Origin: Crocinitomicaceae bacterium
GTDB lineage: Bacteria; Bacteroidota; Bacteroidia; Flavobacteriales_D; Crocinitomicaceae
Length of the DNA stretch: 43,150 nucleotides
Assembly: GCA_023253775.1 (NCBI GenBank)
Contig: JALRFI010000176.1
Span: 1-43,150 of the forward strand
Direction: 5' to 3'
Of the stretch, positions 24,057 through 32,508 are shown piece after piece. The notes under the pieces are model-generated. The model ran no database searches, was not told where the DNA came from, and saw only the letters and a program-made list of their open reading frames with translations. The first letter of the stretch is position 1. Each line of letters starts with the position of its first letter. A program made the position numbers and the translations under genes.

Positions 24057-24683
24057 TTATTTTTTGAATTTTCTTTTTTGCTTTTGCTTTTTATTCTTGT
24101 TGTTCCATTTGTTTTGGTTCATACCCATTGAACGAAGCAATGTATTTGTATTTACCAGCTCATCCGGATTTTCAAGAACAAGATCGCCTTTCGACAATTC
24201 TTTCAACTGTTGAGCGATCACATGATTTTCTACCGTATCGTTATTGTAGGATAGGAATTGTTTCTTCATGAAATTCGCCATCGTATTTTTCAAATACTCT
24301 TTTTCCTTTTCATCGTTCACTTCCATCGAAGATTCAAGGATTTTCTGTGTATACTGACCATAATGCCCGTAGCGAATTTTGCTTTTTGGATACTCCATTA
24401 ACTTTGGTTTTTCGTTAAGGATCTCCTGCTTTGGAATCTCATAAGGTGAATCTACATCCAATTTGAAATCTGACATCACAAAAAGATGCGTCCAAAGTTT
24501 GTGTCTGAAATCATCTACATCCCGTAAATGAGGATTTAACTGTCCCATCACTTCAATGATCGCCATTGCAGCACGATTTCTTTCGTCGCGATCATTGATC
24601 TCCATTGCATAAGCGATCATATTCTGCACATTTCTACCATATTCAGGCAAGATCAATCTTCCACGGGTTGTATTGTATTCCAT
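24057..24683 (-). CDS. DUF4290 family protein
   Basis: A 208-residue soluble protein of a Bacteroidota-specific family of unknown function. The N-terminus has RLILPEYGRNVQNM and a segment RDERNRAAMAIIEVMGQLNP, followed by RDVDDFRHKLWTHLF, which I recognise as the DUF4290 pattern. The protein is mostly helical in appearance. The last 20 residues are a Lys/Asn/Gln-rich basic tail (NKWNNKNKKQKQKRKFKK), which could contact nucleic acid or membrane phosphates. No signal peptide is seen. It stands 5 bp before murA and 11 bp after purL, so it is cotranscribed with both. Its constant place beside murA suggests an envelope or cell-cycle link, but that is only context. Confidence 0.8.
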   Translation of the reverse strand: MEYNTTRGRLILPEYGRNVQNMIAYAMEINDRDERNRAAMAIIEVMGQLNPHLRDVDDFRHKLWTHLFVMSDFKLDVDSPYEIPKQEILNEKPKLMEYPKSKIRYGHYGQYTQKILESSMEVNDEKEKEYLKNTMANFMKKQFLSYNNDTVENHVIAQQLKELSKGDLVLENPDELVNTNTLLRSMGMNQNKWNNKNKKQKQKRKFKK

Positions 24684-24694
24684 ATTTTTTTATA

Positions 24695-26932
24695 TCAATT
24701 TTCCAAATGCTTACCAAGAGCGGTATCGTAGATGTCTTTTGCTTCAGTGATAAATCCGAAATGCTCATCGTCTATCATCATTTTTCCTTTGGTTACATGT
24801 CCAAGCAATGTGAAGTTTACTCCTGATTCCATCATGAATTCGATAAATTCTTCTTCTTGATCTTCATTAACTGAAACTACTACTCTTCCCTGTCCTTCTC
24901 CGAACAGATATGCGTCTTCACGAATTTCAGAGTCAGTTACAATGTCAAATCCCAATTCTCTTGGCATTGACATTTCAACTAAAGTAACAAATAATCCTCC
25001 ATCCGCAACATCATGAGCTGCGTTGATCAATTCTGAACGGATCAATCCTTTTACAGCCTGATGTAATTCATGTTCTTTTTCAAGATTAAAATACGGTGCA
25101 GTTGAAGCTTTTACACCATGGTAGCTTGCCAAATATTCAGAACTTGATATGTCTTCTTTGCACTCACCAAGAACAAAGATCAGATCACCTTTTTGCTTGA
25201 AATCAAGGGTCATCATTTTGTCCTTGTCCTCAAGGATTCCGATCATTCCGATCGTTGGAGTTGGAAATACAGGAACCTCAACACCATTCGTTACCGTCTG
25301 ATTGTAGAATGAAACATTACCTCCTGTTACAGGCGTACTGAATTTAATACATGCTGCCGACATTCCCTTTATCGCACCAACAAATTGCCAGTATGACTCT
25401 GGATTGTATGGATTACCGAAATTCAAACAGTTTGTAATCGCACTTGGCTCTCCTCCTGCACACGTAATATTTCTTGCTGCCTCAGAAACTGCGATCATTG
25501 TCCCGACTTCAGGATCCGCGTTCACATAACGTGAATTGCAATCAACCGTCATCGCAAGTGCCTTGTTGGTTCCTTTAATGTTCACCACGCCAGCATCAGA
25601 AGGTCTATTAGTAGCCATATTTTTGGTACCTACCATAGAGTCATATTGTTCATAGACCCATCTTTTGGAAGCAATATTCGGTAGATGCAATAATTTAAAT
25701 CCTACTTCTTTAAGGTTGTCTGGCTGCTTTATTGAATTGATATCGAATTTTTTATACTCCTGATAATATGCAGGCTCCTTATATTCTCTATGATACTGAG
25801 GAGCTCCTCCTCCCAACACAAGTGATTCAGCCGGAACATCTCCAACCAATTCACCATGCATGTAATATCTCACTCGTCCTGTGTCCGTAACGACACCAAT
25901 TTCCTCTGCATGTAAATCCCACTTGTCAAAAATGCCTTTTACAACACTTTCTTTTCCTTTCTCAACAACAACAAGCATTCTCTCCTGAGATTCTGATAAT
26001 AGGATCTCGTACGGAAGCATATTCGCCTGTCTTGTAGGAACTTTATCCAACTGGATCTCCATTCCGACACCTCCTGCAGCACTCATCTCGCATGTCGAGC
26101 AAGTAATACCTGCAGCACCCATATCCTGCATTCCTCTGATCACATCAGTTTGAGCGAGCTCCATCGTTGCTTCAAGAAGTAATTTTTCCATGAAAGGATC
26201 ACCTACCTGAACTGATGGTAGGTCGTTTGCCGATTCTTCCGTAATATCTTTTGATGCAAAAGCAGCTCCTGCAATACCGTCCTTTCCTGTTGCCGAACCG
26301 ACTATGAAAACTGGATTGCCTGGTCCGGTAGCCTTTGCAGAAATAATTTTCTTTGTATCAATAATTCCAGCAGAGAAAGCATTCACTAATGGATTGGTGT
26401 TGTATGAATCATCAAAAAAGACCTCTCCGCCAACGATTGGAATACCAAAAGCATTTCCATAATCACCAATTCCTTTTGTCACTCCTTTTACCAGCCACTT
26501 TGTTCTGGCATTTTCAATATTTCCAAAGCGAAGTGAATTGAGCTGAGCAATTGGACGAGCACCCATTGTGAAGATATCTCGGTTAATTCCTCCAACACCC
26601 GTTGCAGCTCCCTGATACGGTTCCAATGCGCTTGGGTGATTGTGCGACTCGATCTTAAAAACACAACCAAGTCCGTCACCAATATCAACTAATCCTGCAT
26701 TTTCTTCTCCCGCCTTCACAAGCATGTGAGGACCATCCTTCGGTAAAGTCTTCAACCAAACGATCGAATTCTTATACGAACAGTGTTCCGACCACATCAC
26801 TGAATATACAGCTGTTTCTGTAAAATTCGGTGTGCGCCCTAAAATCTCTTTGATCATTTCGAACTCGTCAGGTCTAAGACCAAGTTCTATCGCTTGTTCC
26901 AGCGTTGCTTCCTGCTGTAGTGTGCTTTCCAT
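24695..26932 (-). CDS. purL: Phosphoribosylformylglycinamidine synthase, small-type PurL
   Basis: ATP-dependent fourth step of purine synthesis, converting FGAR to FGAM. The 745-residue protein is the small PurL form: it has the FGAM synthase core but not the glutaminase domain of the ~1300-residue fused enzyme. Motifs include [11 protein letters not shown] with the catalytic His, [33 protein letters not shown] and, in the second half, DVADGGLF. PurQ and PurS must be encoded elsewhere, since small PurL works as a complex with them. It is the first gene of a five-gene run (purL, DUF4290, murA, tlpA-like, phnA-like). A TAAATTTG -7 element lies 16 bases before the ATG. Confidence 0.95.
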   Translation of the reverse strand: MESTLQQEATLEQAIELGLRPDEFEMIKEILGRTPNFTETAVYSVMWSEHCSYKNSIVWLKTLPKDGPHMLVKAGEENAGLVDIGDGLGCVFKIESHNHPSALEPYQGAATGVGGINRDIFTMGARPIAQLNSLRFGNIENARTKWLVKGVTKGIGDYGNAFGIPIVGGEVFFDDSYNTNPLVNAFSAGIIDTKKIISAKATGPGNPVFIVGSATGKDGIAGAAFASKDITEESANDLPSVQVGDPFMEKLLLEATMELAQTDVIRGMQDMGAAGITCSTCEMSAAGGVGMEIQLDKVPTRQANMLPYEILLSESQERMLVVVEKGKESVVKGIFDKWDLHAEEIGVVTDTGRVRYYMHGELVGDVPAESLVLGGGAPQYHREYKEPAYYQEYKKFDINSIKQPDNLKEVGFKLLHLPNIASKRWVYEQYDSMVGTKNMATNRPSDAGVVNIKGTNKALAMTVDCNSRYVNADPEVGTMIAVSEAARNITCAGGEPSAITNCLNFGNPYNPESYWQFVGAIKGMSAACIKFSTPVTGGNVSFYNQTVTNGVEVPVFPTPTIGMIGILEDKDKMMTLDFKQKGDLIFVLGECKEDISSSEYLASYHGVKASTAPYFNLEKEHELHQAVKGLIRSELINAAHDVADGGLFVTLVEMSMPRELGFDIVTDSEIREDAYLFGEGQGRVVVSVNEDQEEEFIEFMMESGVNFTLLGHVTKGKMMIDDEHFGFITEAKDIYDTALGKHLEN

Positions 26933-26948
26933 AGAATTTAATGAGTCA

Positions 26949-26956
26949 CAAATTTA
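26949..26956 (-). promoter_or_regulatory. Probable -7 promoter element of purL (TAAATTTG)
   Basis: The minus strand reads TAAATTTG, an exact TAnnTTTG match, ending 16 bases before the purL ATG. No -33 TTG at 17-23 bases is evident. It would drive the purL-to-phnA operon. Confidence 0.45.
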
Positions 26957-27028
26957 GTTATTTTAAATGTAGATGGAGTCTTTTTGAACCTGGTCAATCT
27001 CAAGAGTTTTCCACAAGAAGGCTGCAAA

Positions 27029-27805
27029 TTACTCGCCCAGCTTTACCCTGATCCCAAATACTGAAGAATATACCCAGTTATTGACTCCCGGAACAGGTGC
27101 AGAATCATAAAACCCGTTAAATTCTGCCCTCAGATCCAGTCTTTTGAAAACAGAGAACAAAAGAGCATATTGTCCCATAAATCTGTAATCTTTGAATCGT
27201 TCGGTATTCGGCTGAATGTAAGTTGCTCCAGTAAATGAAATCTTTTTACTGACATTTAAATACCAAGACAAATAATTACTCCATCGCAGATCTGAATACT
27301 CATCAGCACTGCTTCTGATCACTTCATGCTCTATAAAAACAGAAGATCCCAAAAACATTTTTCCCCAGTCCTTATCAGTGAATTTCCATCTTAATCCTGT
27401 ACCGGTTAACCCCCTAAATTGCAGATCCAAAACGGAATTGTATTGCACTTGAGCAAACGATTCCCATTTCCATGGACTCTTTCTCTCCGCATTCTTTCGC
27501 TGCAATCTATACGCATATCTGAAATGGGCCATTCCACTATTGGAATAGGTTGCAGAAGAGCTTCCCGAAAATTGTTCGTCAAGAAGGATCAAATAATAAT
27601 GCCTTTTGGTTTTATACTGCACCCGGGTACGAAATGCCAAATTGAAAAAAAGCTGATCATTTTTCACCTGACTCATAGATGCATCAATGGCGCCACTCCA
27701 ACCCAATGTATCATCATAAATCCTTTTATTCTCAATATTCACAATTTGTGCAATTGATACAAGGCGAATCAATACAAGACTTATGACGAGAGTTGATCTG
27801 ATCAT
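27029..27805 (-). CDS. Predicted outer-membrane beta-barrel protein (DUF481-like)
   Basis: A 258-residue protein with a signal peptide (LVISLVLIRLVSIAQ) and then alternating hydrophobic/aromatic strands ending in an odd-even pattern (YSSVFGIRVKL) typical of an outer-membrane barrel. The opening after the signal, IVNIENKRIYDDTLGWSGAID, resembles the DUF481/YdiY family, described in other bacteria as salt-induced outer-membrane proteins; I am moderately sure of that assignment. Its ATG overlaps the stop of the LptF/G-type permease gene (ATGA), so it is made together with an LPS-export component. There are about twelve to fourteen potential strands. Confidence 0.7.
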   Translation of the reverse strand: MIRSTLVISLVLIRLVSIAQIVNIENKRIYDDTLGWSGAIDASMSQVKNDQLFFNLAFRTRVQYKTKRHYYLILLDEQFSGSSSATYSNSGMAHFRYAYRLQRKNAERKSPWKWESFAQVQYNSVLDLQFRGLTGTGLRWKFTDKDWGKMFLGSSVFIEHEVIRSSADEYSDLRWSNYLSWYLNVSKKISFTGATYIQPNTERFKDYRFMGQYALLFSVFKRLDLRAEFNGFYDSAPVPGVNNWVYSSVFGIRVKLGE

Positions 27806-28878
27806 TTTTGAGCGAAACGATACATCACATAGGCTATAACACCGAAAATGACATTAGGAACCCATACAGCAATAGGAGGTGAAAAGCCTACTTTTAGCGC
27901 AGCTACCGTAGTAACCTGCATCGCAAAAATATAGATAAAAATAATCATCAGCCCTAAAGCAATATTGATCCCAATTCCACCCCGCCTTTTTCTGCTGGAA
28001 ACGGAAACTCCGATCACTGTTAGAACATAAGTGGCAAAGGGAAGCGAGGTTCTTTTGTAAAGCTCAATCTCAAACAAAGGGACATTTCCGGACCCTTTTA
28101 ATTTCTCCCTTACAATGAATTGCTTCAGTTCGCCATATGTCATTGCTTCAGCTACATTATCTCTTTGTGCCATTTCGTCAATCTTGAAATTAAAGACCGT
28201 ATCTTTTCTCCTACCTTCATTAATCTTGTCATTTGGATAACCAACTCTACGTTCGTAATAATCCTTTAGAATCCATTTATTCCCTTCAGCCTCATTCGAG
28301 GCAGTCCTTGCTTTGATAATGAATTCGAGCTTCTTATCGTTCCCCCATTTTTCGAGAACAAAATCATGGATGATATTCTCTTCAGATGAATAGGAAGAAA
28401 AATAAACTACCTGATTTCCAGGGTATTCAGCATGATAATTATTTACATACATTGCATCTCTGTAATACTTCTCTTCAAAATCAAGTCTTGACTTGTTCGA
28501 TACGGGAATAACAAAATGATTGAAAAACATGGCCATGACCATTAACAATGTGGCAACGATCATATATGGCCTCAAAAACCGCTCAAAGGTCCTACCACTG
28601 TTCAAAATTGGAATCACTTCTGCATCCTGTGCCATCTTAGCTGTAAACCAGATTACAGAAACGAAAATGATCATTGGAGAAAATAAATTCCCGTAGTAAA
28701 CAATGAAGTTAACGTAGTAATCCATAATTATTCCCGACAAAGGCGCATCATTTTCAATGAACTCACTTAATCGTTCTGAGAGATCAAAAACCATTGCAAG
28801 CAGCATGATCACTCCGAGCATAAAAAAGAAAGTGCTTAGAAATTTTCGAATGATATACCAATCAAGGATCTTCAACAT
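27802..28878 (-). CDS. LptF/LptG family permease (YjgP/YjgQ)
   Basis: Membrane subunit of the LPS transport ABC complex that extracts LPS from the inner membrane. The 358-residue protein has six membrane helices: three at the N-terminus (LDWYIIRKFLSTFFFML opening), a periplasmic beta-jellyroll domain of about 170 residues, and three at the C-terminus. ELYKRTSLPFATYVLTVIG before the fourth helix is a family hallmark, the coupling-helix region. It could be LptF or LptG; sequence alone does not decide. It starts in a TAATG overlap with tgt and ends in an ATGA overlap with the barrel protein. LptB, LptC and the second permease are not in the window. Confidence 0.9.
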   Translation of the reverse strand: MLKILDWYIIRKFLSTFFFMLGVIMLLAMVFDLSERLSEFIENDAPLSGIIMDYYVNFIVYYGNLFSPMIIFVSVIWFTAKMAQDAEVIPILNSGRTFERFLRPYMIVATLLMVMAMFFNHFVIPVSNKSRLDFEEKYYRDAMYVNNYHAEYPGNQVVYFSSYSSEENIIHDFVLEKWGNDKKLEFIIKARTASNEAEGNKWILKDYYERRVGYPNDKINEGRRKDTVFNFKIDEMAQRDNVAEAMTYGELKQFIVREKLKGSGNVPLFEIELYKRTSLPFATYVLTVIGVSVSSRKRRGGIGINIALGLMIIFIYIFAMQVTTVAALKVGFSPPIAVWVPNVIFGVIAYVMYRFAQK

Positions 28879-30008
28879 TACAATCTATTCTTCAGTTTAG
28901 GTATCATCTGATCTTTCCAGCTTCTGAAAGTTCCTTCTGTGATTTTGTTTCTTGCCTCACCAACCAACCACAAATAGAATGCAAGATTATGGATTGTTGC
29001 GATCTGGATCGCCAGATTTTCTTTTGCTTTTACCAAGTGCCTCAAATAGGCTTTGGTATACACATGATCAACATACGCAGTCCCATCTGGATCCAAGGGT
29101 GAGAAATCTTTTTCCCACTTTTCATTTTTAATATTGATGATACCCTCCGATGTAAACAACATTCCGTGTCTTGCATTACGACTAGGCATTACACAATCGA
29201 ACATATCGACACCCATAGCGATACATTCAAGTAAATTCACGGGTGTTCCAACACCCATAAGGTATCTAGGTTTATCTTCCGGTAGAATTGAACAAACCAA
29301 GTCAGTCATGCTATACAGCTCCTCATCCGGCTCTCCAACAGACAATCCGCCAATCGCATTACCGACTGCATTGTGAGAGGCTATTGTCTCGGCTGATTCA
29401 ACCCTAAGATCCTTGTAAACACTCCCTTGAACAATCGGAAATAACGCCTGTTTGTATCCGTACTTTGGCTCAGTGACCGACATCTGTTCGAAACATCTCT
29501 TTAACCATCGATGAGTCATGTGCATTGATCTTTTTGCATAATCATATTCACATGGATAAGGTGTACATTCATCAAATGCCATGATGATATCTCCACCAAT
29601 AGATCTTTGAATATCGATGGCTTTTTCAGGAGTAAAGAAATGATAGCTTCCATTAATGTGCGACTGAAATGTCACTCCTTCTTCAATGATTTTCCTGGAA
29701 CCTGAAAGTGAATAAACTTGATAGCCCCCACTATCAGTTAATATCGGACGTTCCCATCCAATAAATTGATGTAATCCCCCTGCTGCTTCCAAAACTTCTA
29801 AGCCAGGTCTTAGGAATAAATGATAGGTATTACCCAGAATAATCTGCGCCTTCACATCCTCCCTCAACTCTTGCTGATGCACTCCTTTAACAGAACCTGC
29901 AGTTCCTACAGGCATAAAGATCGGGGTTTCGATCGTTCCATGATCTGTGTGTAATACTCCTGCCCTGGCTTTAGTTCCTGAATCCTTATGTTGTAACTCG
30001 AAGTGCAT
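28878..30008 (-). CDS. tgt: Queuine tRNA-ribosyltransferase Tgt, zinc-site cysteines replaced
   Basis: Exchanges guanine 34 for preQ1 in tRNAs with GUN anticodons. The 376-residue protein has the TIM-barrel signatures: TDSGGYQVYSLSG with catalytic Asp92, MAFDECTPYP, PIVQGSVYKDLR, GGLSVGEP, and MFDCVMPSRNARHG with nucleophile Asp271. The C-terminal zinc site of the E. coli and Zymomonas enzymes (CxCxxC plus His) is changed: the Cys positions are Gly309, Ala311 and Asp314, while His340 in TIHNL remains. The rest is intact, so I expect an active enzyme. From memory, other flavobacterial Tgt proteins look alike. It is first in the tgt-LptF/G-barrel operon and divergent from the glycosyltransferase gene. 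Confidence 0.95.
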   Translation of the reverse strand: MHFELQHKDSGTKARAGVLHTDHGTIETPIFMPVGTAGSVKGVHQQELREDVKAQIILGNTYHLFLRPGLEVLEAAGGLHQFIGWERPILTDSGGYQVYSLSGSRKIIEEGVTFQSHINGSYHFFTPEKAIDIQRSIGGDIIMAFDECTPYPCEYDYAKRSMHMTHRWLKRCFEQMSVTEPKYGYKQALFPIVQGSVYKDLRVESAETIASHNAVGNAIGGLSVGEPDEELYSMTDLVCSILPEDKPRYLMGVGTPVNLLECIAMGVDMFDCVMPSRNARHGMLFTSEGIINIKNEKWEKDFSPLDPDGTAYVDHVYTKAYLRHLVKAKENLAIQIATIHNLAFYLWLVGEARNKITEGTFRSWKDQMIPKLKNRL

Positions 30009-30031
30009 AAATTGTTGAAAAAATAACGTGG

Positions 30032-30039
30032 CAAAGATA
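30032..30039 (-). promoter_or_regulatory. Probable -7 promoter element of tgt (TATCTTTG)
   Basis: The minus strand reads TATCTTTGCC, an exact TAnnTTTG match, 23 bases before the tgt ATG. Together with the opposite element at 30061-30068 it forms an inverted repeat GCAAAGAT / ATCTTTGC, so the divergent promoters lie back to back. No -33 TTG was found at standard spacing. Confidence 0.55.
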
Positions 30040-30060
30040 AATGTATTTCATTAAGCCCCC

Positions 30061-30068
30061 CATCTTTG
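30061..30068 (+). promoter_or_regulatory. Possible -7 promoter element of the GT2-sigma-rsmG operon (CATCTTTG)
   Basis: CATCTTTGC fits TAnnTTTG at all but the first base and lies 21 bases before the ATG at 30090. It mirrors the tgt element on the other strand. Confidence 0.35.
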
Positions 30069-30089
30069 CACCAAAGCTTTAATTAAGCA

Positions 30090-31226
30090 ATGCAGGTCAT
30101 CCCCTCTTTTGAATTCGGCCCAGTCCTCGTCTTGTTTTTCGCCTTCATTATAATGGTGTTTACTCAACTGATTTACACCTTTTTAATTCATGGTAAATTG
30201 GCTTTTTTCAGAGAAAAGAAGGTGCTTTCTGGAGATCAGCTGCCGCCAGTATCCGTGATTATCGCAGCGAGAAATGAGGCGGATAATATCTATGAAAATC
30301 TTCCCTTTATTCTTGACCAAAATTACCCGGAATTTGAAGTGATTGTAATAAATCATCAGTCAGTTGATGAATCAAGTCATCTCCTGAATGCCTATCAACG
30401 GCAATATCCTAATTTACATATCATTGAAATTGCAAGAAACCAACATTTAAGGCCAGGAAAAAAGCTATCGATTACATTGGGTGTTAAAGGAGCTAAGTAC
30501 GACCATCTGGTCCTGACAGATGCAGACTGTAAACCAGCCAGCAGAAACTGGTTAAGAAGTATCGCGTCAAGATATACCGCAGGCACAGAGCTTGTGCTGG
30601 GTTATGGCCCCTACGCAAAAAAGAAGGGTTTCCTTAACAGAGTGATCCGTTTCGATACTGCGTGGATTGCAATGAGCTACTTCTCGATGGCACTGGCAAA
30701 GTTACCTTACATGGGGGTAGGACGGAATCTTGCATACACTCGCTTCCTTTTTTATGAGGTACATGGATTCAAAAGTCACTACTCCCTACCCTCTGGAGAC
30801 GATGATCTTTTCATTCAAGAAGCAGCCAAGAAAAGAAATTTCAGAATTGACATCGACCCTGAATCTTTTTGCTTTTCAGAACCCTCTGAAACATGGAAAT
30901 CATGGGTACGCCAAAAGACAAGACATTATTCTACTTCTGACAGGTATCAGGTTATTAAGAAGTCATTGTTAGGAATATATCCACTCACCCTCCTTTTTAC
31001 AATGGTATCCTTTGTTATTTTGATTTTGAATAGTGAATATCGCCTGATCTCACTTTGTGTATTTGGACTATTGTTGATCGTTAAATGGTGGATACAAGCA
31101 AAATGCATGATCCGACTAGGAGAAAGGAAGTTTGCTTATTTCATTCCATTGTGGGATCTTTTTTATACCGTCCTTATTCCTGCATTGTATTATTCAGGTG
31201 AAAAAAAGAGGCCTAACCGATGGTAG
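30090..31226 (+). CDS. Membrane-bound family 2 glycosyltransferase
   Basis: A 378-residue enzyme with one N-terminal helix (residues about 10-33), a cytoplasmic GT-A domain and two to three C-terminal helices. PVSVIIAARNEADNI opens the nucleotide-binding fold, LTDADCKP gives the DxD metal motif (Asp144, Asp146), GDDD at about 237-239 is the acceptor-side acidic motif and RQKTRHY at about 274-280 resembles the (Q/R)xxRW motif. The layout is like chitin/hyaluronan or polyprenyl-type processive GT2 enzymes, yet the last motif ends HY, so product and processivity are unclear. It overlaps the sigma factor gene by 7 bp. Confidence 0.88.
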   Translation: MQVIPSFEFGPVLVLFFAFIIMVFTQLIYTFLIHGKLAFFREKKVLSGDQLPPVSVIIAARNEADNIYENLPFILDQNYPEFEVIVINHQSVDESSHLLNAYQRQYPNLHIIEIARNQHLRPGKKLSITLGVKGAKYDHLVLTDADCKPASRNWLRSIASRYTAGTELVLGYGPYAKKKGFLNRVIRFDTAWIAMSYFSMALAKLPYMGVGRNLAYTRFLFYEVHGFKSHYSLPSGDDDLFIQEAAKKRNFRIDIDPESFCFSEPSETWKSWVRQKTRHYSTSDRYQVIKKSLLGIYPLTLLFTMVSFVILILNSEYRLISLCVFGLLLIVKWWIQAKCMIRLGERKFAYFIPLWDLFYTVLIPALYYSGEKKRPNRW

Positions 31227-31825
31227 AAGGTGAAAATTTGTCTGATAAAGCGCGTTATGATCTGCAACTTGTAGAAGCGGCGCGTAAAGGAGATCAGTCT
31301 GCATATGCTGAATTAATGGAACGTTATCGAGACTCCATTTATTTCATGATGTTGAAAATGGTCAAGAACAATGATGATGCGGATGATCTCACAATTGAAG
31401 CATTCGGTAAAGCTTTCAGCAGAATCGAACAGTATTCACCTAGCTTCGCTTTTTCTACCTGGCTCTTTAAGATCGCTTCAAATAACTGTATTGACTTTAT
31501 ACGTAAAAAGCGTATTCACGTAACTTCTATGGATACCGGACACACAACAGATGATGGAGAAGTGATCTTTATCGATGCGAAATCCGGTGGTATGGACCCT
31601 GAACAAACGATCATTCACGGCCAGAAAGTGATCCACATGCGAACGCTTGTGAGTAAACTAAAGCCGCGATACCGCGAATTGGTTGAAAAAAGATACTTTG
31701 AGGAATTGAGTTATGAAGAGATTGCTGAAGAACTCAATCTCCCATTAGGCACTGTCAAGGCTCAGTTATTCAGAGCGAGAGACTTCCTTGCGAACATGAT
31801 GGAAAAAATGAAAGATGAAATCTGA
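31220..31825 (+). CDS. ECF-type RNA polymerase sigma factor
   Basis: A 201-residue sigma-70 family factor. Region 2 spans about residues 25-95 (LMERYRDSIYFMMLKMV, then DADDLTIEAFGKAF and FSTWLFKIASNNCIDFIRKK, which would melt the -10 region). A variable linker follows, then region 4 at about 140-195 with LPLGTVKAQLFRARDFL, the helix-turn-helix for the -35 region. No anti-sigma factor gene is adjacent: the neighbours are a glycosyltransferase (7-bp overlap) and rsmG (2-bp gap). Its activity is therefore probably controlled by its own expression or by a distant partner. It belongs to the ECF group by length and the absence of regions 1 and 3. Confidence 0.93.
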   Translation: MVEGENLSDKARYDLQLVEAARKGDQSAYAELMERYRDSIYFMMLKMVKNNDDADDLTIEAFGKAFSRIEQYSPSFAFSTWLFKIASNNCIDFIRKKRIHVTSMDTGHTTDDGEVIFIDAKSGGMDPEQTIIHGQKVIHMRTLVSKLKPRYRELVEKRYFEELSYEEIAEELNLPLGTVKAQLFRARDFLANMMEKMKDEI

Positions 31826-31827
31826 TC

Positions 31828-32463
31828 ATGGAAATGGATATCCTTTTAAAGTATTTTCCTGATCTCACAAAAAAACAGATACAACAATTTTCTCAACTCA
31901 AAGAGCTCTATCTGCACTGGAATGCACAAATCAATGTGATCTCAAGAAAGGATCACGATAACTTTTATGAAAGGCATGTCTTACATAGCTCAGGAATTGC
32001 CAAAATTATGTCTTTCAAACCGGGAAGCTACATCCTTGACATAGGAACCGGTGGAGGATTTCCAGGTATTCCTTTAGCTATTTTATTCCCTGATTGTCAA
32101 TTCGTACTCGTTGATTCCATTGGAAAGAAAATTAAGGTCGTGAATGAGGTAAGTGAAGCTCTTGGATTAACAAACGTTCAAGGGGTTCATGAGAGAGCAG
32201 AAAAAATAAAAGGTGAATTCGATTTCATTGTAAGTCGCGCAGTTACAGCAATGCCCGCATTTTTAACCTGGACAAAAGGAAAGATCAAAAAGAAAAGCAT
32301 CAACGATCTTCCCAATGGAATTTTATACCTGAAAGGAGGTGACCTTAGCGAAGAACTTAGCCCTGTAAAACAGACATACACTATTCACGATCTGAACAAG
32401 ATATTTGAGGAAGATTTTTTCGAGACGAAGAAGGTAGTTCACGTCAGAATTAAAGCTAAATAA
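31828..32463 (+). CDS. rsmG: 16S rRNA (guanine527-N7)-methyltransferase RsmG
   Basis: Methylates G527 in the 530 loop of 16S rRNA using SAM. In other bacteria loss of this gene gives low-level streptomycin resistance. The 211-residue protein is full length. The SAM site is YILDIGTGGGFPGIPLAI, followed by FVLVDSIGKKIKVVNEV and VSRAVTAMPAFL, which are RsmG signatures; the N-terminal helices include LYLHWNAQINVISRKD. Either Met1 or Met3 could be the start. It ends a three-gene operon that closes with a hairpin at 32466-32483. Confidence 0.95.
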   Translation: MEMDILLKYFPDLTKKQIQQFSQLKELYLHWNAQINVISRKDHDNFYERHVLHSSGIAKIMSFKPGSYILDIGTGGGFPGIPLAILFPDCQFVLVDSIGKKIKVVNEVSEALGLTNVQGVHERAEKIKGEFDFIVSRAVTAMPAFLTWTKGKIKKKSINDLPNGILYLKGGDLSEELSPVKQTYTIHDLNKIFEEDFFETKKVVHVRIKAK

Positions 32464-32465
32464 AA

Positions 32466-32483
32466 AAGTGGCTTTCACCACTT
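32466..32483. terminator. Hairpin between convergent rsmG and hypothetical gene
   Basis: AAGTGG (32466-32471) pairs with CCACTT (32478-32483) around a six-base loop, directly after the rsmG stop codon, with A-rich sequence before it and T-rich sequence after it. It lies between two converging genes and may act in both directions. Confidence 0.6.
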
Positions 32484-32508
32484 CACTATTTCTTTTAAGA
32501 GTATGTCT

